A stretch of 11,431 nucleotides of DNA from the NCBI GenBank assembly GCA_002338255.1, contig DDHX01000056.1:1799-13229 (forward strand), written 5' to 3'. This DNA is from Ruminococcaceae bacterium UBA1865 (lineage in GTDB: Bacteria; Bacillota; Clostridia; Oscillospirales; Acutalibacteraceae). Below the pieces are notes generated by a model that saw only the letters and a list, made by a program, of their open reading frames with translations, did not search any database and was not told the DNA's origin. A program made the translations under genes and the position numbers. This document shows, one piece after another, positions 6,246 to 11,431 of the stretch (positions are counted from its first letter, which is position 1; the number at the start of each line of letters is the position of its first letter).

Positions 6246-8099
6246 ATGAAGGTCAAAAACAAAAGCAAAATTGTTATGGCAGTTTCACTTATTTTTGTAT
6301 TTTTATTCATGTTCATTGCGTCTTACTTTAATTCAGGGAGTGGTACAGTTTCAATTAAAAATATCTATTATCCTGACAGCAACGGGAACACACTGAGAGC
6401 ACAGCTGTTTATCCCTAACGGCGTTTCTTCAGGAAAGCGTGCTCCGGCAATTCTCAATATGCACGGAGGTGGAGACAACCTTGAGTGCGTAGGAAACTTC
6501 AGCTCTGAATTAGCACGGAGGGGCTATGTCGTACTCAGTGTTGATGAATATGGCAGCGGGTTTTCAGATTATGTAACAGGCAATGTCGCAACAGGTGCAG
6601 GCGGTTCCAAAGAAAAGAAATCGCAGACGACTACAATGGATGGTGGCGCGGCAATCAGCTTAAAGCAATTGCTTTCTTATGATTTCGTCGATCAGGACAA
6701 CATTGGCCTGATTGGTCATTCTATGGGCGGATCCTATATTGCCAATGCTGCACTTCAATATTCCGCTCATGTTAAAGCAATTATGCCTTGGGGCTCTGGT
6801 TCTTTCTTGGATTTGATGAAGAAGACCAATTCTGAAGACTATAAATTCAGTGTCGGATATTTGGATGGAAAAAATGATGAAATGATTCTGTTTTCCACTC
6901 ATCTAAATAACACCAACGAATTATTGCAGCAGGATTATATTAAAAAGTTCTTTAATACGGATAAAAATATTGTTGCCGGTCAGGTATACGGATCTTTCGA
7001 TCAAACAAATGCCCGTGTTATTTATACGCCTACGACAAGCCATATCGGGAATCTGGTTTGTTCGGAGTCGGTCGGCTATCTCCTTAGCTTCTTCGAATCA
7101 GCAATGCCTACCGGTACGAGTTTAGGGTCAACGAACCAACTTTGGCAGTTTAAAGAGGCTTTCAGTGTTTTAGCAATCCTTGCATTGCTGTGTTTCGCTG
7201 TAAGTCTTGGCCTTGTGCTTTTTTCCAGAAAGTCATTTGGTTCATTGGTATATGAAGGCGAGCAGCCTTCCGTTAAGATGAACAAGCCTTTAAAATGGGT
7301 TGGTATCCTCCTTATAATGGCTATTCCAATGCTAACGTTATATAGTATAGGGCTGCCTTTGACAACAATAAAGGCCAGCAAGCTTTTTCCAATGGATTGG
7401 AGCAATTATTTTGCATGGCTTACAGTTATTAATGCAGCTATAATCTTGGTGCTATTTTTGATATGGCACTTTGCTTATGGTAAAAAACATGGTGGTACGT
7501 TGCAGAGCTACGGCCTTTCAAATGACAGCATAAACTGGATGCAGATTATAAAAGCAATAGGATTTGCAGTTACGATTGTCTTTGCTATATATGTGATTGT
7601 TAATTCATGCTATGCTCTGTTCAATATAGACTTCCGCTTCTGGATATTCGCAATTAAGCCGATTACAGCAGCCAGGCTGCCGTACATCTGGGGATATCTG
7701 CTAATGTTTCTTATTGCTTTTGCTGTTCTTAATATGGTGAGTGTCAATTTTGCGGGACTCTCTGCGGACAGCAATAGTAAGTTGGGCGTATTGAAGCAAT
7801 ACGTTATTGGTTGGCTTATTGGCGCAGGCGGTTTTACGATTATCGTACTGATCTATTATATGGGGCTGAAAATCAACCATTATCCGCCATTCTTTTATGG
7901 CTTTGGACCGTTCCCAAGTGGTCATCCAAACTCTTTGGTATACAGTATGAAGTTAATAACGGTTGTCCCTCAGTTCACGTTTGTCTCCATATTAAATACT
8001 GCATTTTATAGGAAGACAAAGAATATTTATGTCGGTTCCTTTGTGGCTGCTCTTTTGCTGGCAATGATTGCTGTTACAGGAAACGCTTTCACCTATTAA
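6246..8099 (+). CDS. Membrane-anchored alpha/beta hydrolase fused to a polytopic membrane domain
   Basis: A 617-residue protein with two parts. Residues 9-28 form an N-terminal membrane segment or uncleaved signal anchor. Residues about 35-285 are an alpha/beta hydrolase of the dienelactone hydrolase/acyl esterase type: oxyanion-loop HGGG at 73-76, nucleophile elbow GHSMGG at 157-162 (Ser159), and probable catalytic His266 in TSHIGN. The acid residue is not certain; Asp207 or Asp211 are candidates. Residues about 303-614 hold roughly eight hydrophobic segments (near 303-327, 350-370, 388-411, 431-457, 479-499, 515-538, 570-588, 594-614). With the N-terminal anchor, the hydrolase should face outside the cell. 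The substrate is unknown; an ester or peptide-like compound is plausible. GGAGGAG at 6235-6241 sets the ATG start. The gene has its own terminator downstream and is followed by a TetR regulator and an oxidoreductase. Confidence 0.85.
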   Translation: MKVKNKSKIVMAVSLIFVFLFMFIASYFNSGSGTVSIKNIYYPDSNGNTLRAQLFIPNGVSSGKRAPAILNMHGGGDNLECVGNFSSELARRGYVVLSVDEYGSGFSDYVTGNVATGAGGSKEKKSQTTTMDGGAAISLKQLLSYDFVDQDNIGLIGHSMGGSYIANAALQYSAHVKAIMPWGSGSFLDLMKKTNSEDYKFSVGYLDGKNDEMILFSTHLNNTNELLQQDYIKKFFNTDKNIVAGQVYGSFDQTNARVIYTPTTSHIGNLVCSESVGYLLSFFESAMPTGTSLGSTNQLWQFKEAFSVLAILALLCFAVSLGLVLFSRKSFGSLVYEGEQPSVKMNKPLKWVGILLIMAIPMLTLYSIGLPLTTIKASKLFPMDWSNYFAWLTVINAAIILVLFLIWHFAYGKKHGGTLQSYGLSNDSINWMQIIKAIGFAVTIVFAIYVIVNSCYALFNIDFRFWIFAIKPITAARLPYIWGYLLMFLIAFAVLNMVSVNFAGLSADSNSKLGVLKQYVIGWLIGAGGFTIIVLIYYMGLKINHYPPFFYGFGPFPSGHPNSLVYSMKLITVVPQFTFVSILNTAFYRKTKNIYVGSFVAALLLAMIAVTGNAFTY

Positions 8100-8180
8100 T
8101 ACTTTGAATATTTGGGTATTATTTAGGCTGTCAATTCGTGAAATTTCTTCTTAGTAGATATGATGTTCACCAAAAAGACA

Positions 8181-8222
8181 AAAACAGCAGTTTGACCCAA
8201 GTGGGTCAGGCTGCTGCTTTTT
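8181..8222 (+). terminator. Rho-independent terminator of the membrane hydrolase gene
   Basis: Arms CAGCAGTTTGACCCA (8185-8199) and TGGGTCAGGCTGCTG (8202-8216) pair along 15 positions, including two G-T pairs, and are followed by CTTTTT. It lies about 85 bases after the stop codon. The A-run before the stem gives it some strength on the minus strand too. Confidence 0.88.
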
Positions 8223-8290
8223 GTTGAGAATAACCGATGAGAATATGCCGGCGCAGGTTGGGAGTAATACTCAAAAACTTTTTACGGACA

Positions 8291-8341
8291 GAAAAATGAT
8301 TGGACTCGCGGAGCGCGTGCATAAAATTACCGTCACTTCAA
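8291..8341. repeat. Diverged intergenic repeat, copy 1
   Basis: This copy shares GACA, TGGACTCGCG (8301-8310), a following CGTG, AAAATT and a CACT..TTCAA block, in the same order, with 10332-10383. The match is about 45 bases with small gaps. Both copies are intergenic and in the same orientation. Function is unknown. Confidence 0.5.
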
Positions 8342-8406
8342 AGGCTTCCCTGTGAACTGCCTCCGGTAAAACTGACGCATAGTGCATTTGTGCATTGACC
8401 GGATTG

Positions 8407-8435
8407 TTGAATGAAAGAATAAATCGTGCTATATT
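8407..8435 (+). promoter_or_regulatory. Sigma-A-type promoter of the tetR gene
   Basis: TTGAAT (8407-8412) and TATATT (8430-8435) are separated by exactly 17 bases, giving a predicted transcript start near 8442 and a leader of about 45 bases before the GTG start. A short tandem TGCATT element (TGCATTTGTGCATT) lies just upstream, near 8383-8396. Confidence 0.6.
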
Positions 8436-8473
8436 TAGAGTAGTAACATATTATAAAATTCAAATTAATGAAT

Positions 8474-8480
8474 GGGGTGA
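8474..8480 (+). promoter_or_regulatory. Ribosome binding site that fixes the tetR GTG start
   Basis: GGGGTGA lies 7 bases before the GTG at 8488. The upstream extension of the frame to 8395 overlaps the promoter and reads unlike a TetR N-terminus, and nearby ATGs at 8468 and 8472 are out of frame. Confidence 0.6.
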
Positions 8481-8487
8481 ATTTGCC

Positions 8488-9081
8488 GTGTCGAATGCCA
8501 ATATTACAGAAGAAGCCATTGCAAACACCATGAAGCAATTGATGGAAGAAACACCTTTTGACCATATTACAACGGCTGACATCATAAACAGATGTGGAAT
8601 AAGCAGGAAAACATTTTATTACCATTTTCAAGACAAATATGATTTGGTTAACTGGATTTTTTCAGTTGAAGTCATAGACGGAATTTTAAAAAACACAAAA
8701 ATAGACAACTTGTCAGAATGTTATCTTAATCTCTACCGCTATATTCGAGACAATAAAACCTTTTGTACCAATGCCATTAATGCAAGCGGACAGAACTGCT
8801 TCATACAGTTTTTGTACGGCTATGTAGATAAACAGATAAACATACTTTGTAAAGATGCCATCAATAAAAAAATATTGTCGTCGGATGATATTAAGTTTTT
8901 AATAGATTATTATTATTATGCGTTTATCGGTGTGTTTAAGACTTGGATAAACACCAATATGAAGGACAGCCCAGAAGTAATCGTTAAAAGATGGGTTAGC
9001 TTAGTGGATAAAAACCTTAAACATTATATCAGCGCTAAGGGGGCTGATAAATTGAATAATAAGGTGACAATATCATCTTGA
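8488..9081 (+). CDS. TetR/AcrR-family regulator (DhaS-like)
   Basis: A 197-residue one-component regulator. The N-terminal helix-turn-helix lies at about residues 27-53, with ITTADIINRCGISRKTFYYHFQDKYDL being a textbook TetR motif. The following NWIF and the helical, aromatic-rich C-terminal ligand domain (YYYYAFIGVFKTWI) resemble the DhaS subgroup, best known from the activator of dihydroxyacetone kinase genes in Lactococcus. The start is GTG at 8488, chosen from the ribosome binding site GGGGTGA and from where TetR homology begins. It is followed after about 107 bases by an oxidoreductase gene in the same direction, whose promoter carries a palindrome suited to a TetR dimer, so control of that gene is likely. 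The effector is unknown; whether it activates or represses cannot be told. Confidence 0.88.
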   Translation: MSNANITEEAIANTMKQLMEETPFDHITTADIINRCGISRKTFYYHFQDKYDLVNWIFSVEVIDGILKNTKIDNLSECYLNLYRYIRDNKTFCTNAINASGQNCFIQFLYGYVDKQINILCKDAINKKILSSDDIKFLIDYYYYAFIGVFKTWINTNMKDSPEVIVKRWVSLVDKNLKHYISAKGADKLNNKVTISS

Positions 9082-9109
9082 TGTGGCAATAAGCAACAAT
9101 ATAAAAGCT

Positions 9110-9138
9110 TTGTATACCTCGTTTTATGTAGATATGAT
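9110..9138 (+). promoter_or_regulatory. Promoter of the oxidoreductase gene
   Basis: TTGTAT (9110-9115) and TATGAT (9133-9138) are spaced by 17 bases. A second overlapping -10 candidate, TATAAT, lies at 9140-9145. Either places the transcript start just before or inside the palindrome at 9147-9167. Confidence 0.5.
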
Positions 9139-9146
9139 ATATAATA

Positions 9147-9167
9147 ATGTTGAAGATTTGTCAACAT
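9147..9167. promoter_or_regulatory. Candidate TetR operator (perfect palindrome)
   Basis: ATGTTGA (9147-9153) and TCAACAT (9161-9167) form a perfect 7-bp inverted repeat around a 7-base centre. It sits directly after the -10 element and ends 8 bases before the GGAGG, the usual place for a repressor site. The adjacent TetR-family gene is the obvious candidate binder. There is no T-run after it, so it is not a terminator. Confidence 0.6.
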
Positions 9168-9188
9168 AAAAAATAGGAGGATACTGTT

Positions 9189-10223
9189 ATGAGAAAATAC
9201 AAAATTATTATCTGGGGACTCGGGAGTGTTGCGCGCGTCGCAGTTCGCATGAGTATGGAAAAAGAATCGCTCAGTCTCGTCGGCGCTATTGATGTGGATC
9301 CAAAGAAAGTCGGCAAAGATGCCGGTGAAGTGTTCGGTCTTGGCAAAACAGGCGTTATAGTAAGCAGTGATGTCGATAAAGTGCTTGCAATGGATGCCGA
9401 TGTGGTTTTGGCCTATTTGCCAACCGACATAGATAAGCAAGGAAATATCAATGCAAAACCTGCCGTGGAAAGCTTCTGCAGAGCGCTCAAGGCAAAGAAA
9501 AATGTCATTACTACGGTACCCATTAACTATTACAAAGAACTTCATCCGGAAATCTTTAAGACAATTGATGACTGCGCAAAAGAAAACGGCATGACATATA
9601 CCCCATACGGGTTGCTTCCGGGCGCTTTCGGGAGTTACATTCCAGTAATCCTTTCCGGTATAGTGGAACGTGTCGACAAAATCGTTCTGAACAGCGGCGA
9701 AGACGACCAGCATAACACTTCGGGCTGGATAACCTATTTTGGTTATGGCAAAGATCCCAAGGAATTCAACTCCGATTTGTTGGCGAATTATATCATTAAC
9801 TACTATAAAGTCGGTGTTTATGAGATTGGAAGCCGCCTTGGATTCAAGTTTGACGATTTTAAGAGTACCCATGAGGTCTTTGCCGCCCCGCAGGATCTGC
9901 CAACGGATTTCTGCGAGGTCAAAAAAGGTACCATTTACGCACATCGCTACAATATGACGGGTTTTGTTAATGGAGAAGAAAAAGTAGCTCTTCACTATGT
10001 TCACAGAGTCTGCCATACAATTGTAGCCGATCCTCCTGTTGACAGCACAATCCATATGGAAGGCCTGACTAATCTTGATGTGGAGCTAAAAGGCATGATA
10101 CCTCAAGGCGAGGGTTATGTTACCAGCACCGCTCCGACAATCAGCGCAATTCCCTCTGTTGTTGAAGCGGCTCCAGGCTGGCAGCAAGCTCTGGATTTAC
10201 GTACGATAATTCCTGTTTTATAA
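9189..10223 (+). CDS. NAD(P)-dependent oxidoreductase, DapB-fold / 2,4-diaminopentanoate dehydrogenase-like
   Basis: A 344-residue cytoplasmic enzyme with an N-terminal Rossmann domain. The motif IIIWGLGSVARVAV (6-19) has GxGxxA in place of the usual GxGxxG, and AIDVDPKKVGKDAGEV (33-48) ends the second strand with the acidic residues that bind the adenine ribose. The central VITTVPINYYKELHPEIF and the GLLPGAFGSYIPVIL segment (141-155) correspond to the NPG-type active region of the dihydrodipicolinate-reductase-like / 2,4-diaminopentanoate dehydrogenase family. Such enzymes make or break amines by NAD(P)H-linked reduction; the substrate here is unknown. GGAGG at 9176-9180 sets the ATG with an 8-base spacer. 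It is a single-gene unit after a TetR gene, with a promoter and operator-like palindrome before it and a terminator about 180 bases after it. The family is fairly secure, the substrate is not. Confidence 0.75.
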   Translation: MRKYKIIIWGLGSVARVAVRMSMEKESLSLVGAIDVDPKKVGKDAGEVFGLGKTGVIVSSDVDKVLAMDADVVLAYLPTDIDKQGNINAKPAVESFCRALKAKKNVITTVPINYYKELHPEIFKTIDDCAKENGMTYTPYGLLPGAFGSYIPVILSGIVERVDKIVLNSGEDDQHNTSGWITYFGYGKDPKEFNSDLLANYIINYYKVGVYEIGSRLGFKFDDFKSTHEVFAAPQDLPTDFCEVKKGTIYAHRYNMTGFVNGEEKVALHYVHRVCHTIVADPPVDSTIHMEGLTNLDVELKGMIPQGEGYVTSTAPTISAIPSVVEAAPGWQQALDLRTIIPVL

Positions 10224-10331
10224 GTTACATCAATTCTTTAGTTGTAAATCCTCTTGCATCCCTGTCGTAAATTTCGGATAGCCGATCGTTTCCTTATCTT
10301 ATAATTACGCGCATCTTTATCTTCCTAACAA

Positions 10332-10383
10332 GACAAAAGCAAATGGACTCGCGAAACACGTGTGAAAATTGCACTGCCTTCAA
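10332..10383. repeat. Diverged intergenic repeat, copy 2
   Basis: Partner of the repeat at 8291-8341, with TGGACTCGCG at 10344-10353, then CACGTG, AAAATT and CACTGCCTTCAA. It lies immediately upstream of the terminator at 10404-10433. Confidence 0.5.
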
Positions 10384-10391
10384 GTCCTATT

Positions 10392-10410
10392 ACCCGCACC
10401 ACTATCAGAG
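10392..10410 (+). repeat. Terminator-associated repeat, copy 1
   Basis: ACCCGCACCACTATCAGAG recurs at 11395-11413 with one mismatch in 19. In both places it leads into a hairpin, so it is the left flank of a repeated terminator element. Confidence 0.7.
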
Positions 10411-10440
10411 TTGTCTTATTTGACGGCTCTGATTTCTTTT
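10404..10440 (+). terminator. Rho-independent terminator downstream of the oxidoreductase gene
   Basis: ATCAGAGTTGTC (10404-10415) and GACGGCTCTGAT (10422-10433) pair over 12 positions, including two G-T pairs, around the loop TTATTT. TTCTTTT follows. It would end transcription from the oxidoreductase gene, and its position means the toxin-like gene downstream needs its own promoter. Confidence 0.75.
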
Positions 10441-10485
10441 CCTTGGATTTTCTTCGATTTACTCGCTAAATCTGCCTCACCCGAT

Positions 10486-10509
10486 GAATAAATGCTGTAA
10501 GAACACTCG
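10486..10509 (+). repeat. Direct repeat flanking the toxin-like gene, copy 1
   Basis: GAATAAATGCTGTAAGAACA and the next four bases match 11376-11399 at 21 of 24 positions. The copies lie about 65 bases before and 70 bases after the toxin-like gene, in the same orientation. Confidence 0.7.
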
Positions 10510-10573
10510 AAGCCCACTCACATAAAAATTTTATAACTAGTTTGTCGACTATGAACTAAGCTCGTGGAAGCAC

Positions 10574-11308
10574 ATGAACGACGACCCATACGTACCCTCC
10601 AAATACGCAAAATACATCTGCGGGGAAGAACCCCTTCCGGTAAGAAGCAATCTCATTATCAAAAGCGGATATGTTGTAAGTGAGAATGATGGGGATTATA
10701 ATAGCATTGTACAAACCGGAATGGGCAGCGCATATGGCGGACAGTGGAAGCCTAAGAAGCCGGAAGACAGGAGATTTTTAGGGGAACCGGGAGAAATTAA
10801 AACAACTTATAAAAATGGATATCGCATAGATACAAAAATTGGCGAGAATGGCAGGGCAATAAAAGAACGGCATTACACAGATAAACCTAATCCAAAATAT
10901 CATACAGATACTCATGATCATGATATAAAATGGGATGAACATCGTGGGAATCCATTGCCCGGCCCTCCGATTAACTATCCTAATGGAGCACCTGAGTTTA
11001 AGAGTTTTAGGGAGATGGATGTTTTGAGCAGAATTGCGCAGGCGAATAGTCTGGATGAAAATAAATTTAAGACAATAAGTGAATTTAAATGGTGCATAAA
11101 TGATGGCGGTGAGGTTACTTTTATATGGGGAGGCAAAGAATATGGAGTTTTTAAACACAACAATAATAAGTTTATTATATCTGAAATAAATAATGACAGC
11201 TTAGAAAAATGCTACAATACTGCCGACGAGGTACTGGAATACATGGTTGGCAAAGATCGGCTGCGCGATGTGATCACGCAGGTAACCGTAACTGACAGAA
11301 CGATATAA
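10574..11308 (+). CDS. Modular toxin-like/effector-like protein of unknown function
   Basis: A 244-residue protein with no signal peptide or membrane segment. It appears to have three parts: a Pro/Gly-rich N-terminal part (1-70), a middle module (about 72-143) and a C-terminal alpha-beta module (about 145-244). The middle holds GEIKTTYKNGYRIDTKIGENGRA, the His-rich YHTDTHDHDIKWDEH (109-123; His110, His114, Asp115, His116) and a GPPINYPNGAPEFKSF stretch. The last module, with FKWCINDGGEVTFIWGGKEYG and LRDVITQVTVTDRT, resembles from memory stretches of uncharacterised Bacillota proteins tied to polymorphic toxin loci. The His-rich cluster could bind metal, but no enzyme family is recognised. 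The ATG at 10574 has only GTGGAAG before it, and the frame stays open upstream to 10541 without another start codon, so this may be a detached C-terminal cassette. It is bracketed by repeats. Confidence 0.6.
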   Translation: MNDDPYVPSKYAKYICGEEPLPVRSNLIIKSGYVVSENDGDYNSIVQTGMGSAYGGQWKPKKPEDRRFLGEPGEIKTTYKNGYRIDTKIGENGRAIKERHYTDKPNPKYHTDTHDHDIKWDEHRGNPLPGPPINYPNGAPEFKSFREMDVLSRIAQANSLDENKFKTISEFKWCINDGGEVTFIWGGKEYGVFKHNNNKFIISEINNDSLEKCYNTADEVLEYMVGKDRLRDVITQVTVTDRTI

Positions 11309-11375
11309 ATAAGATTTTTGGATGTAAATACTGCTTCTTTACTGCCCGTAAACCTTTGGTATTATTGACTTTTTT

Positions 11376-11399
11376 GAATAAATTCCGTAAGAACACCCG
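11376..11399 (+). repeat. Direct repeat flanking the toxin-like gene, copy 2
   Basis: Partner of 10486-10509. Here it runs straight into the terminator-associated repeat, whereas in the first copy the two elements are in the opposite order and about 75 bases apart. Confidence 0.7.
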
Positions 11400-11413
11400 C
11401 ACCACTAACAGAG
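11395..11413 (+). repeat. Terminator-associated repeat, copy 2
   Basis: ACCCGCACCACTAACAGAG matches 10392-10410 with one difference and again leads into a hairpin, cut by the window end. Confidence 0.7.
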
Positions 11414-11431
11414 CAGTCGAATTCGACTGCT
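11407..11431 (+). terminator. Terminator hairpin truncated by the window end
   Basis: AGCAGTCGAATTCGACTGCT (11412-11431) is a perfect 20-base palindrome. Aligned on the repeat next to it, it is the homologue of the terminator at 10404-10433: the left arm begins at 11407 and the right arm is cut after two bases of its outer half. The stem differs from the first copy in ways that keep pairing. The T-run would lie outside the window. Confidence 0.5.

Larger units (their letters stand above)
10224..10573. other. Intergenic region before the toxin-like gene
   Basis: About 350 bases with no supported gene. It contains the diverged repeat at 10332-10383, the terminator at 10404-10440 and the repeat at 10486-10509. 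No convincing promoter for the next gene is seen; the AT-rich stretch near 10522-10540 (TAAAAATTTTATAACTAG) is the only weak candidate. Confidence 0.55.

Noticed and set aside
8185..8216. Palindrome after the hydrolase gene as a regulator operator
   Set aside because: It is followed by a T-run and sits after a stop codon, so terminator is the simpler reading.
8395..8487. N-terminal extension of the TetR gene to an upstream start
   Set aside because: The extension overlaps the predicted promoter (8407-8435) and does not look like a TetR N-terminus; the GTG at 8488 has a good ribosome binding site.
9024..10055. A 343-codon open frame on the minus strand
   Set aside because: It lies opposite the well-supported oxidoreductase gene, has no family motifs and no upstream ribosome binding site; its composition (many Cys, Phe, His, Asn) is typical of an antisense shadow.
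10778..11158. A 126-codon minus-strand open frame under the toxin-like gene, considered as an overlapping antisense immunity gene
   Set aside because: It has no ribosome binding site, no domain-like sequence, and a composition expected of the complementary strand of the plus-strand gene.
11412..11431. Palindrome at the window end as a recombination or restriction site
   Set aside because: Alignment with the terminator at 10404-10433 explains it better as a hairpin stem; the GAATTC centre coincides with the loop position and is probably incidental.

Overview
The window looks like chromosomal DNA of a low-to-mid GC Gram-positive bacterium, probably a gut or anaerobic Clostridia (Bacillota). 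The signs are strong GGAGG-type ribosome binding sites, T-tailed hairpin terminators, GTG starts, and the gene families present (DeoR repressor, AraM-type dehydrogenase, DhaS-like TetR, an LNB-type sugar operon). No IS element, rRNA, tRNA, CRISPR array or integrase was seen.

Region 1 (1-3280) is the end of a tightly coupled sugar operon: a nucleotidyltransferase, an N-acetylhexosamine 1-kinase-like kinase and UDP-glucose 4-epimerase. Their stop and start codons overlap (TGATG and ATGATAATG). Together they would phosphorylate a hexosamine or hexose at C1, charge the sugar phosphate with a nucleotide and epimerise the UDP-sugar, as in the lacto-N-biose/galacto-N-biose pathway. A phosphorylase would be expected upstream, outside the window. 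A strong bidirectional terminator separates this operon from region 2.

Region 2 (3413-5766) is a divergent pair: a DeoR-family repressor on the minus strand and an AraM/EgsA-type sn-glycerol-1-phosphate dehydrogenase on the plus strand. The shared intergenic region carries tandem 10-bp repeats just upstream of the deoR gene that are good operator candidates. About 480 bases follow without an intact gene (5767-6245), holding frameshifted coding-like fragments and a 28-codon ORF with a good ribosome binding site.

Region 3 (6246-10223) has a secreted-side alpha/beta hydrolase fused to a multi-pass membrane domain with its own terminator, then a DhaS-like TetR regulator with a recognisable promoter, then a DapB-fold / diaminopentanoate-dehydrogenase-like oxidoreductase. 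A perfect 7+7-bp palindrome between the oxidoreductase promoter and its ribosome binding site is a likely TetR operator.

Region 4 (10224-11431) is the accessory-looking part: a lone gene for a modular toxin-like or effector-like protein of uncertain function, without a convincing ribosome binding site. It lies between two copies of a repeated noncoding element. The elements include homologous terminator hairpins whose stems differ by compensating changes; the second hairpin is cut by the window end. Another diverged repeat of about 45 nt links this region to the one upstream of tetR. Region 4 may be part of an array of recombining toxin-like cassettes, but that is inference.
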